From: Phoenix dactylifera
Taxonomy: Eukaryota; Streptophyta; Magnoliopsida; Arecales; Arecaceae
Assembly (NCBI RefSeq): GCF_009389715.1
Contig: NC_052399.1
Location: 28,715,146 to 28,779,145, forward strand
Reading direction: 5' to 3'
Length of the DNA stretch: 64,000 nt
Part shown: positions 23,584 through 39,800 of the stretch, one piece after another
Layout: each line of letters begins with the position of its first letter
How positions within the stretch are numbered: the first letter of the stretch is position 1
Made by a program: the position numbers and the translations under genes
Notes under the pieces: generated by a model
What the model was told of the DNA's origin: nothing
What the model saw: only the letters and a program-made list of their open reading frames with translations
Databases searched by the model: none

Positions 23584-23591
23584 TTTATATA
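23584..23591 (-). promoter_or_regulatory. TATA box, probable sucrose synthase promoter
   Basis: CCTATATAAAGAG on the minus strand is a canonical plant TATA box (TATATAAA). CCAAT motifs lie about 260 bp upstream, near 23841-23853. The leader exon and donor follow at the expected spacing. Confidence 0.6.
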
Positions 23592-24823
23592 GGCGGAAGG
23601 TATGAGACAGAGTGGGTATGGGGAATGGGGGCTCCACTTCCACCTGGTGTCCCTCGGTGGGTGCCGCCGAGAATAAACAAAAAGCCCGGACGTCCCTTTC
23701 CGCGAAGACGCCCTCTCCTTCCCTCGTCTATCTCCCCCAAGTCGCCTAAAACCGCCTTCGGCCTTGGCTTTGGGTTTTGCTCGCATTTCCACGCCATATC
23801 TTTATTCTTTCTCCCTTCTCTCTCTACCGTTCTTCCACTCGGCCAATGGATTGGAATTTTTTTTTTCTTTCTGTCTTCTCTTTTCCCTGTTTCGGACTTG
23901 GGTTCAACTCTTTTGACGGTGTGTCTCCGTTTCTTCGTACGCAGATGGCTCGCCGAGTTCAAAGCTGGTGGCTAAGAAGGGTCTGGCCGGATGGCCAGCC
24001 AATTGCCTCACCTCATGGCTTAGAGTTTGACCAAACTAAAATATTTTCTTTAGAAAATGAAAGAAAGAGATACGGGGATGAATAAGATTTTATACTATGT
24101 GAAAAAAATCAATATAGATGCATCAGTTTCGTATTTCTAGAGAAAAGCTTACTCCATTGGTGCATGGTGGAACATGGCTAAACTTGTTAGTTTTAAAAGC
24201 AGAATGGATGGTAGATTACGCAACCTTTGTCTGGGGTCATCTTTGCCCACGTTTGACTTGAAACTTGCTGTTTATAATGGTGTCGACCTTTCTAGCATTC
24301 TAGATATTTTGAAGTGATGTAATATCATCCTAGTCAAAGATGAAGAAAAAGTGCTATGTTGTGATAAATGTCCAAACAATAGAACTTATTAACCAATCAA
24401 TAGAAAGTCTTCATTCGTACCCAATTAAGATGGAATGTAACTTCCCTTTCCTCATTCCTAATATGATCCATCTGGGTTACTTGCAGGGATCAAAATTATT
24501 TTTGACCTTTGCAGACATACGGTGAGAGAGATTCTCCTATACTATAATTATCTAAAATTAAAATTTTAGCATGGACCAAACCAAACTTTTTAATTGCTAA
24601 GCAAAGATCAATTCTAGCATTACAATATCCACATATTATATCAGTGCACGTATTGAAGACTTGCATGGTCTCATTTAATACCTACATATTATAAGATAAG
24701 GTGAGATTCGAACCTAAATCTCTGTTGCAATAATCAAGAGTGATCGAGCTCCAACGACAAACTACAACAGTATCTTGGAGCATGCATCATATAATAATAT
24801 GTTGTCGAGCAAGTAATTTACTT

Positions 24824-24824
<1 letters not shown>

Positions 24825-24874
<50 letters not shown>
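24825..24874. repeat. (TA)n microsatellite, 25 units
   Basis: A 50-bp pure TA run in the intergenic region. Confidence 0.92.
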
Positions 24875-24877
<3 letters not shown>

Positions 24878-25080
24878 AAATCAAAGCAAAGAGGTCCATC
24901 ACAATATACATTCAACATCAAAGACCATCAAGCGGTGGAATGGTTAATGAATTGCAAAACTTCGCAACCACGATTGGTGGCTTTTCGTCTCATATTTCGT
25001 CCCTCCCAATCTCGTTCATGGGGCCCAGAGGACGGTTCACCTAAAGACAGACCGGCCATTCCACGTCCCTCCCATCATCC

Positions 25081-25555
25081 ATGAGACGGACGGCTGCGAT
25101 TTTTCCATCGCGTCCAGAATCGGATGTGTTCGACGTCGTCGTTCCGACGTCCCTGCGGACCGTCGACCGACACGTACCGGAGATCGGGAACCGAGGATTT
25201 GGACGGCGGGGGGGCGGCGGGCGTGGCGGTCATCGCGGCAGCGAAACATTCCCGGATCGAGAAGGGGGGGGGAGGTCGGTCGGAAAGCGACGGATATTAT
25301 CCAAATCTATTTGGCGGGGATTTAGGATCCGGCGACGGACGGTGGCGTCTCACAGCAGACGGTCAACGGGGTGGGCCCCAGGGAGGCGCGTAAGCTCTGA
25401 CGCCTGCCTGCCTGCTGAGCTGGCGCCCACGCAGGGAAGGGAGGAGACCAGTGAGGCTGCGACCGCCCGCGCCCCATGGATAACGATAAGGTGGAATCTA
25501 TTGGCGGATTCGGTGGGTCCTCCCACAGGAAAATCTCTCGTACTTGCACCAAACA
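25081..25555. other. GC/CpG-rich island of unknown role
   Basis: A sharp GC-rich block in AT-rich surroundings. It has many CG dinucleotides, G-runs (GGGGGGGG near 25265), a GATAAGGTGGAATC word near 25484 and ACGGACGGCTGCG near 25085. It looks like a plant promoter/CpG-rich 5' region, but no gene start can be tied to it. Long frames on both strands are a by-product of the base composition. Confidence 0.4.
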
Positions 25556-27402
25556 TTTTGCTTTATTTCCTTAGCGGCACATTTCATGATGCGACGCGCA
25601 ACTACAGCGCACCATGTATACGAGCTCAGGGTTTTTTTTTTTTTTTTAGTTAATTAGCCATTGCAAGGTGGAAAGAATTCATTCCTAAACAATCTTGTGT
25701 GTCCATATGGTATTAATGGTTACACTAGTATGGGCATGAACAATGTAATTACCGCCGCGCACCGATCATAAAAAACTATTATCATGCTATTAGAGCACGA
25801 TTAACGGTTACCATGCTTCCTCATAAATTAGGTGATGAAAACCATTCTCATTCTATATATACAGAGAGAGATGATTGGGGAACAAAGGGTGAGAAATTTT
25901 CGGACTTTTCTTAATATATTTTACTTTTGCTTTCATTGTTGCTTTAGACCTCTAACTTTAAGTATTAGAGTATCTCTCGCCAAAAATTTTTCAATAAACG
26001 AATTTTTTTTTTTGCAGGTTTTCCAATCGATCTAAGATTGCTTGGATTTCATCCGTTCTTAGCGTACTTCAATTCTAACCGACCTCAACACAGCTCAGAC
26101 ATCTACTGACCTTAGTCTAGAATCTAATGACAACACAGTCCATCACCACAAGAGCCGGAGTTTAGAATCATTTGAGTGAGATGGATCTTAGGGAGGAAAA
26201 AGAAATGTTTACCAATAGAGCAACAGATGAAGAGGAAAGAGGAATGCTCAGTTTTTTTTTTTTTTTTTTAATGACAAGGGCAAGCATCTTCAAATTGATC
26301 AGATAATGCATTATGTACCACTGCAACAAACCTCCACTGAAACTGTTATTTATTATTATATAGCTACAGTAGTCATTATTTGCTTCAAAATGCATGATTC
26401 CATTTTTAAATATATTTAAATAATAATTGTCATACAGTTGTTATGACAATGTTATGGTGGATAATACTAGAACAATAATGACATTATAGCTTGTAATCCA
26501 ATAAAAAGTTATTATCTTTGAGACCACAAAATTATTTTTTAATGTAATAAAATTTTAACTTTAAAAAATTAATATTTTATAAAAAGGTAGTGGTAAAAGT
26601 AATAAGAATTGTTTACCTTATAAAAGATAATTATAATGGTATATGATGTATCATACTGCTGTCATTTTTCCATCCATTATTGTATAAAAATTAAGCCAAA
26701 CTTTAATATATGCTGCTCAACTACTATCAAACAATGAGCCAACTATAAATCGGATCCATCTCACAAACTTCAACATACAAAGAAAATTTCAAATCAAAAG
26801 AACTTTCAGACCACCTAATCACATGAAGGCAATAGCCTCGCAGAACTACTTTGATCCATTTTCCTCTCAACTTTAGTTCAAAAAAATAGAGACTAGATGC
26901 ATTCTCGATTGGATGGTAAAACCACAGCCACTCATATTTTTCTTCTACGTACATCGAATATGTCGGGCACTACCTAACTTATAAATCAAATGGTAATATA
27001 AAAATTAGAGTATCGGCACAAAGCTTAGCTTGCCAACCTGTAGATCTCTTTATGAGAGAACATGGAATGTTTTGGGTTCAAGGCCTCAATCTAATCCAAA
27101 AAAGGAGGAGGAGGAGAATTTGGACACTCATACTTTGGCACCCAAGATTGGACGTTTAGTTTTCATTCTCAACCAGCGGTCCACAAACCGTCGGCTTGCC
27201 AATTTCATTTGGCTTAATTGGTCTTCGGTGGCCTTGGAATAAATCCCAGCAGAACATAAAACGGAAGGAATGCACCTGGGTCCGGTGACTGGTGGTGGGT
27301 CCGACCACGTCGTTACCAAAACGGCAAGAAAAGGAGCGGAGATCATCCAAGCGTCAAAGACATGCACTCAGGTGCACCAACAATAGCACGGCAGGTTGCA
27401 TC

Positions 27403-27851
27403 TAGGGGTATAAATAGGTCGGATCGGATCGGATCGGATCATAAGTGATCCCGACCCAACATAATTTCTTATTCGAGTTCTAATTTTGGATCCAAACCCA
27501 AGATTGGGTCGGATTGGATTCACCGCTACAATTTTTGGCCCAATGGATTATTTGGGTCGGATCGGATCCATGTATAACTCGTACTCAATCTAAAATATTC
27601 GGTCCGGTTCGGATTAATCCATCTATAGCTTCAGAACTTGTTTGCACCTTTGAGGGTTGCGGTCCAGAGGTCCAAATAATTTTACAAGTTTAAATCGGGT
27701 CGTAGGATTGAAAACCCAAATTACTCGAATTTCAAATGGGACAGGTCGGATCGAATATGAATTTCAGTAAAACCAGACCCAACCTTACAGGTCCTTCAAA
27801 ACAGATCGGATAGATCGGGTCACGAGTCAACCTAACCCATTTGCAGCATTA
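27403..27851. mobile_element. Degraded hAT-like element with GGTCGGATC repeats
   Basis: The left end is TAGGGGTATAAATAGGTCGG. The inverted right end resembles GCTGCAAATGGGTTAGG, the same style of terminus as the 28195 element. The interior is built of GGTCGGATC and CCCAAC words. No matching flanking duplication is found, so the ends are approximate. Confidence 0.45.
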
Positions 27852-28186
27852 CTCGCGCCTTCGTCTTTTCTCACACAAATCCACCGCATCCTGCACCTAT
27901 GCCTTAGAAGGATTTCCGATCTGAACGGATGCCCTTCCGACCTATAAGTTGATGCCCACCATACCTCTCAAGGGTCGAGTGCTGACTCTTGCAAGCATCG
28001 AAAGGGAAGATCTAGGTGCCAACTGACATCAAACATGGTCAAAATATTATTAGACGCAGTCTTACATGAGAAAATTTAAGCCAAGCTCACGGCATACCGG
28101 CCTTTCCGAGTTAAGTGGGGCCCTGAAACCAAGTCAGATGGGACCCTTCACATATCATCCATGTCCATTTGGTGGGGCCAACTGAT

Positions 28187-28773
28187 GGTGGGACTAGGGA
28201 TGGCAATTGGGTCGGGTCAGGTCATAAATGAGTCGGATCACATGCAGGTCGGGTCAGAAAATCATAAACCTGAACCCGACCTGTTTATTAAATAGGTCAG
28301 AAATTACAACCTGAATCTGACCTGTTTATTAAACAGGTAACCCAACCCGACCCGTTTAACCTGTTTAATAAACAGGTAACCTGTTTACTCAATCCGACCC
28401 GACCTGTTTAACCTGTTTGCCCAACCTGACCCGTTTAACCTGTTTAGACATGTTTAACCTGCCTAATCCAACCTGTTTAACCTGCCCAACCCGATCTATT
28501 TAGACCTATTTAAATCTGTTTAATCTGTTTAGACCTGTTTAACCTATTTAACCCGTTTAACCTGTTTAGACTTGCCCAACAGTTAAACGGGTTAAACGGT
28601 TTAAACGGGTCAGACATCTAAAACCCGTATCCGACCCAATTAATAAATAGGTTAAACGGATCGACCTGTTTACGACCCGAATCTGTTTAGGCCAAACCCA
28701 AACCTGTTTATGGCGGGTCGAACACGGGTCGGATTGGCGGGTCGGGTCATATTTTGCCACCTCTAGGTGGGAC
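28187..28773. mobile_element. Non-autonomous hAT-like element with intact 8-bp duplication
   Basis: The element spans 28195-28765. Its ends TAGGGATGGCAA and the inverted TAGAGGTGGCAA match at 10 of 12 positions. Both sides are flanked by GGTGGGAC (28187-28194 and 28766-28773), an exact 8-bp target-site duplication as made by hAT transposases. The interior is tandem-like AACCTGTTTA and CCCGACCC words with no transposase coding, so it would need a transposase in trans. Confidence 0.75.
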
Positions 28774-30812
28774 TGCAACCCCACCTCGAGTGCCAATTAA
28801 GATTATTATTTTGATGGCCAGGCCATTATTGTTCTAAGCCCGCTTGTTGGGGTCGGTGGACGATAACATTTTATATTAATTGAGCTACGTAAGGCCATAT
28901 ATATTTGCATGCAGTGCTTAGTATATTGGAGCGTAATTTCTGAGCAAAAAGTGGATATAATTATATGCATCTTCTTCTTCAATGGACCATGCTGATCCAT
29001 CACGCAATAACATTGTCAAAACAACCGAATGGCAGTTCTTAGGGGCACCATTAATTCCGAAAAAAAGTAAAACGGCTGTTTAGAACTCTCAAAAGCCAAT
29101 CGATGGGGCCAAGGGCCGCTAAATCATATTTGATCGTAAGATCACTAAGAAGAATTTCTAGTTTAAGGTCAGAGAATGCATTTGCGTTGATGTCCTTCTC
29201 TTTTTTATTTCAATTGTTGGACAACTTACAACTAGGTATTCAAAATTTATTCTTTTTTGAACAAGAAGTGTCATCAAATTCCTTTAGAATGAGATCCTTC
29301 TCTATTTTGCTATCAAAATTGGATTCTTTTGAAGTATGAGGACTTCCAATAGGTCGAGCCAGATTCAGGCTAGATTTGTTAGGCCAGTAGCCTGACTCAG
29401 CCTAATTATTCAAAGGCCAATTAATTCGTACGCAGAATTTTGGAATAAAATGGATCATGGCCCAATTTGAGCCCCACCCTGCCCACAACTGTCAAGTTGG
29501 GCTTAGATCTGGTACAAATCTGGCCCAAAACCTTCTTTATCTCTTCTATCATAACTAGAACTACTGAAGATTGATGAACTCCATCTTTATGACAGCTATT
29601 AAATTGCTAGATAACTTTTTCACAACACAATAAACGGGTGCAAACATATAGCAACGTTTGATATTTTCACTGTTTTCCCTCTTCAGAGCTACCTACATAG
29701 GACATGTCCAACACTAGTAACTTATATGAGCCATAAAATATTGATATTAGACTATGAATTAAAATTAAACAATTAATCATAAAATATGTCGTACATATTT
29801 TCAAGTATTTATAGAAAATTTCAATGGTAGCCACGAGGTTATCAACCTTTCTCTCTATTTTTCTATTTTCTTTCTTTCTTTCGAAGTCCTGCAAGGACAA
29901 CCTCAGCCAACATGACAAGTAGGTGAAGAACAAGCAAAATCGACAATCCAATCTACGACTTGGTTTCCTCGCAGCCAATGGGGGTGGCACGAAGAGGAAC
30001 AACACATCATGTCGGATTGAAGATATTCATGCATAGAGATGCAAAGTAGGACAAACAACCCCTAATCCAGTTAATCACAACAATGATGAAGTCCTCTTCT
30101 CGACTATAATCTTTATGGAACCAAACTGTTCTATCACTTTGAGGATACCGGCTCGAGCACCGGTTTTCTCTCGTAGTAGGTACAAGGTAGGTTGAAAAAG
30201 GATAGCACTAGCTCAGTATACAAAAATGTGCTTCAAAAGAAGGAGGAGGAGGAGGAAAAAAAAGAATAGAATTCGAGCACGATCTAGCTTAAAATGGATC
30301 CGATGGATGCCATTTAGTTCATAGAGCACTAACTAAACACCCTAATGGGATCCTTGGAACAAATCCAACTTGAATTACATTGATGTCCACAAACAAGCCT
30401 GAAAGGCCATGCAAATACGAAGCCCATGAACGATCAAATGCTCTAATGGTCCACTGGATGTACGGCAGGCATTTCTGACTTTATTGGATGTATTCGTACC
30501 TATGTTATATGAAATGCCCGTTTTTAGCAGAAAATAAAAAAAAAAAAAGGCCTAATTGACATCCAATTCGAGATTGATCGAGCCCGAAATCGAGCCTAAT
30601 ACGGCCATTTGCAATCTGGTCGAGCCACTACTGCCTTGTGACTCAGAATCGGATTGGGGAGTAAAAAAAGTGAGGGCCGAGTCCTTTTTGGTCATTTCAC
30701 ACCTGCCCGGCATTAAGGTTTTGCGGCACAACATAGGGACCTCGGCTCCTCTCTTCTTCTTGTTTCGGCTAAGAGGCTTGGGGTCTCCGATCCCCCGCCC
30801 CCTCTTCACAAT

Positions 30813-30840
30813 CCTAACCCTAACCCTAACCCTAACCCTC
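30813..30840 (+). promoter_or_regulatory. Telomere-like (CCCTAA)n array / telo-box in RPSA leader
   Basis: Four complete CCTAAC units and a partial one lie 28 bp before the RPSA ATG. Short telo-boxes near transcription starts are known for plant ribosomal-protein and translation-factor genes. This one is a longer array than the usual single AAACCCTAA. It is not a telomere. Confidence 0.75.
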
Positions 30841-30868
30841 GATCTTAGAGGATATTGGAGTTGGAGCC

Positions 30869-34802
<3,934 letters not shown>

Positions 34803-35948
34803 CATACAAATGGAATACATCTCTTTTCTCCAAAAAAACAAGGAGAGAAAAATATTGAATTAGGATTCTTTTTTTTTAATCTAATTTTGAGTGGCTGCCA
34901 TGAGTTTTGATCGTGGACTGTAGATTAAGAGTTCATCATGGGCATTGCTGCTGGAGGCTTAATTTTCTTTTTTGTTTAACTATCCATTGAGATTAAATTT
35001 CGTAGGAGGAAAAAAAATATTGCTTCTCTATTTTCTATGGTTAACTTCATTTGATGCGTTTCTAGTGCATGTTTGGAAGCACAAAGCTTTTTAACATAGC
35101 TTAATGGCATTGGCCTGAAGGTGACATGGACAACAGTATTTTAGTAATAAATGTCTCAGTTCTTCAAATCCCGTGACTGATTGGATTGGAACAGAGAGCA
35201 TTTTCTCTTTTCCTTAACTAAAAGTGCTGACTAAAAGTCTGACAACAGCGAGAAACAGTGCTTATCTGGCGTCAACATCCAAATAGAGCTCAGGCTGCAG
35301 GTATGAGAGGCCAATAGTTTGTCATTGTTATTACATAACTAAATACTCTGCTGCTGGATTAACTTCATAAACCATTGTTTATGGTTCAATAAATGCAAAT
35401 TAAGCTCCAGATTTTATTGATCAAGCATGCAAGAATCATAATAATGAAACCTATAAAACCAGATTCCGCCTTCAGCGGCTAGGGCTAGTCAAGGGAGAGA
35501 AAGGGGGGCAAGAATACCATTAAAGATTATTTTTTGCATTTACCTGCTATTATGTATGTATAACTCTGAAGGCAGTTTACACTAATCATCAACCAAAATT
35601 GGTAAGAGGGAAAAATTGCTGCCATAAATGTTGTGCTCGAATGAGCAAATATATGTGAATATTTACATGATGGCATATTGAGGGTGGAACAAATGTAAAC
35701 AGAGATCCGAAAGAATTATACCTATGTACTCATTCTTCTATCAGACTATTACTGAAGACAGCACTTTTTAACCAAATTAACACAATTGTACACGGCTGAA
35801 AAGAACGACATATGGGCAGGGATATCTTACAAGAATGTCCACCTTGAACATGTAATTTGTCCCCTTTCCTAATCATTTTGCTAAATTTTTGAGGGACCGA
35901 CATCTGGATGCTGAGGGTCAGATGGGGCATTACCTAAATTTTCCTGCA
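34803..35948. other. Convergent 3' interval between RPSA and SAC phosphatase
   Basis: Contains the RPSA 3' UTR, with a candidate AATAAA signal at 35146-35151, and the SAC phosphatase 3' UTR reading from the right. No other gene is seen. Confidence 0.6.
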
Positions 35949-36790
35949 TCAGTGACATAGAGCATCTCCCTGGATCACCCAACGCACGAAGCTGTCAGAA
36001 TACTCATGGAGAACATCGGAATTTTGGGCAGCTTCATTGACCATTTGTACCTCAGTTGTCTGCTTTCTCTGCAAGGTAAATGCTCATAAGATAGAGTTGA
36101 TAGTGCCAAAATTAGCTGAAATTACCTTATCATACACAATGAATTACACTTTTTGTGGAAAAAAAACAATAATGTGTGCTACTGAAACAATTAAGTTAAA
36201 TCTTCAACCTGCATCTTATTGTTCTCCAAACAAAAAAAAAATCTACATATTCTAGAGGGAATTTAGGGTGATACTGTGCAAGAGTTCCTACCCAGATTTT
36301 GAGCTGATCTAGGATTCAAGTTAAAATTTGATATACAGAGCCAGTCAAGTTAAATATACAGAAATGTCATCTAATACCTAAGTTTCAAATGTGATGTCAA
36401 ATTATTAATGTATGAAACCTTTTGCCATGTTAAAGTTTATATTCAATTTCACACACATAAACAAATGTACAAATATGCACTAATTTCTGGTATTTAAGTA
36501 GCAGTTTCTGGTATCAGATAAAATTTAATGCTTCAGGTTCATAAAGTTGACTGCAGATTGATTAATTCCACCTGAACTCATGATTTGTATAAATTTTTGG
36601 TCACTCATGATTTGTTTATATCTTTTGACCACTTGATGCATAAACTAGCGGCTTCCAAAGCACATAATTTTTAGTATTTAAGTAGTTTAGAGGTCATATA
36701 TTACATTCAATAGCTTGGATCGTCAATGTGGGACCCCTATTGTCAAATCTAGATTTGACCGGATTTGAGTGGAGACCCTCCCTAGGGTAA

Positions 36791-36865
<75 letters not shown>

Positions 36866-39800
36866 AAAATGCAAGACCTATACAGAATATCTTCTCTGCC
36901 TCTGCCCAATGGCTGCCAAATATCTACGGCAGTCGAACAAATAGAAACCCATCTCCCCCCTCCCCGCAAACAAAAAAAAAAAGAGGAAAAAACCAACAAA
37001 AAAGTCTAGATTTCTTAAATCGCCTTTTGGGAGAAATATATTATCCTGATTTTACCGGGACAATAAGCTCCAAAGGCTTCTGAACTAACACCGCATTCTT
37101 TCTCTATCTTACCCCTTCTCATCTTAAAACTCCACACACCTTATCTAGAGGTTAATGTGTGTGGTCCATTCCAAATGACCTGAAGTAAGGTGCACCGGCT
37201 AATCGATTTTTTTGTCTTAGTTCATAGGTCATACAAGCCCCAGACTGGAAATTTAAAAAACAAGCCTTGATCCAGTTAAGAGGTGAACAAATGAAATAGA
37301 ACAACTGTGGATAGGACCGCTGACCTTTATGCCAGTCCCATTCTCACTTAAAGGTGGTGTTGTCTCAGTAGCTATGCCATTGATGACATTTTCGGTGGAC
37401 AGATTCTCACTTGGAGAGTTCATGTTTGGGAACCTGCAAGGACATAAAAGCACTGTTAAAATATTCCAGAAGTTTTAGCAACAAGAGAAATGGTTCAATG
37501 AGACAAACAACTGATAAGTAGATTATGTTGCATGAAGACAACTTAATTGGTCTTGTACATATAATACACATCAAGGAAGTTAGGGGGAAAGAATGAAGAA
37601 AACAAGAAAGACCTTCGGAAAACTCCATACTCAATGGTAGTTAAGAAAGCATAAAAATAAACGAGCACATAAAACAGGATTAGTTAAAGTTCAAGATATC
37701 TTTATTTAATACAAAGAAGTTCAAAAATCAAAAATTATATAAACAGTCTATAGAGACTCTTCTACCTTGTACTGTACCAGAAAAGCAGCAGCAAACAATC
37801 AGAGAAAATTCATAAGCAGCTCAGATATACTACAACATGTGTTGAAATTCATATACAGTTTAAGTTGACATTACAACTATATACACAGTAAATTCTGGCT
37901 AGAAGATCACCTTTCATAAATTTCCTCCTCGCATGAATTACCAGAAGATGAAAGCCAATCAAGGTCCAGGAAATTTGAATCCCCATTTTCACAGAAAGAA
38001 CTATGCTCATTATCTGCAAAAAGCTGTCTGCGAGACATTGTGGGAGTGTACCTGCAGAAAATAGGGAAAAACATTAGTCCAACTACAAATGAACTGACAA
38101 TATGTATGCACTCAATGGTGTTGGAGATGCAAGTGACATAATGATAGGAAAAAAAGAGTAAGAAAACATCTACCCTCATCCATAGGCCATAGACCAGTCA
38201 AACCTTGATAAATTCGAGCATGATAGTGATGTGTAATTTCTTTTAGCAATAAAAAAAAAAAAGAACAATTCACCTCTATATTTGAATATGCATTGAAGAT
38301 TTGATCTTATGTTTCCTGTCAAGATGGTAGTTGTGCAGGTTGTCCTTGTCTACATTATTTTTCTTTTTGAAATGGAAAAGGATCCCAAAATATCATCTGC
38401 TTTATGTGGTACAGTTTTTGGTTAAATTATGAACCTTGACATCAGACATTAAGTCAAAATCAAGAGCTTCTTAGTGCAATAAATTTCAAAATCTATAGCG
38501 GTTGACCTGGAATATGATACGTCACTTCCACAGGTTGAAATATCTGGTGTTGAATCAGACAGACCCTTGGCATCTCCCACTTGATGCTTTCTATCAGACA
38601 AAGCTGAGTTAGGGAGCTTTTTCCTGCTAACATTACAGCTGGAGGGTGTATTGTTTCCACGCAGAATATTGCCATCTGACAGGGATCTTTTGAAAAATGA
38701 CCTATGGAACCAAATATGAATGTTAAGAAAATATATACAATTTCTGATCTTAAAAATAGATTCAATGGAGATATGAAGGTCAGGTGAAAACATGAATGCA
38801 CGAGATCATGCACTATGTAAAACATCAGTTAAAAAAATACAAGCTGAGATTTTTTTTTTTTCTTAATGGAACAATTGTCATTGTAGATAGCAATTAGCAT
38901 GCAATGGAAGTATAGATGTTCTAATCCAATATTAAAATGTGAACAGAAACAAAGTAGCAAATCATCAACTACAAGGTTCAAGCTTTGAGGACACAAGGCG
39001 TCTGGGTAGTAGAAAAAACTGTGCTGTGTTTGTGTCATACAGACAACTTTGACAGACAATTTTGATTACAGCTTCCATATCAAAACTACAACATACTGTT
39101 GCCAATTGACTAGGCTATGAGAAAGCTAATTACAATGGATAATTTTAGATGGTTCTTACTTAGACTGTATATCAAACTGCCTCATAAATCACCAAGCCCA
39201 TGTTTATTAAATCCTAGACCATCAGCGAAATACTTTTCCACTATAAGATTGAGTGGAGTTGACATCATTCTAACCACAGGGGAAAAACTCACTGGAGTTA
39301 CTAATAACTATGTAGTTTTAGGATCACCACCACACAAAAAAAAAATGAAAAAGACAACAAGAAATATTCTTTTCTCATAGTAAATTGATAGAAGCAACTA
39401 GATAGTTTTGTGCACCACTCACAAAATCACTAGAACTGTATTATTAACAATACCTTTCATTTTCATCAGCAACAGCATAAGCATGTTTCCCTATATTGCA
39501 ATGCTGATCAGAGTCCAGCTCCCACAGTGCTGGTTTACCCTGTTGAGGCTGGAAGTTGCCCAAGAATCTGCATCATATGATATCAAATCAACTAATACAC
39601 CACAGTCCACAAAGAAATGAAATTTCATTGCAGAAGCAATAACAGGCCATGAGATCAAGGTGAATTCACAATGATTTGATCATGAACCTACAAGTTTATT
39701 GCATCTTGTTTTTCAGCATCCATGTAGGCATTGCTGTAATATCTTTGAAGTGTTCTGAAGAATTCTTGAGACTGGGTTGCTGCCTTCCATTGACCTCTTC

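Larger units (their letters stand above)
23980..30800. other. Intergenic region between divergent SUS1 and RPSA genes
   Basis: About 6.8 kb without a supported gene. It holds a (TA)n tract (24825-24874), a GC-rich island (25081-25555), two hAT-like elements (27403-27851 and 28195-28765) and AT-rich filler. The open frames inside the GC island overlap in several frames and match no family I recognise. Confidence 0.55.

Noticed and set aside
23409-23975. Several 100-127 residue frames on both strands
   Set aside because: They overlap the probable sucrose synthase promoter and leader exon, and look like pyrimidine-rich UTR read as protein.
25081-25653. 190-residue frame rich in Arg/Gly
   Set aside because: Composition-driven frame in a GC-rich island, overlapped by other long frames on both strands, with no family signature.
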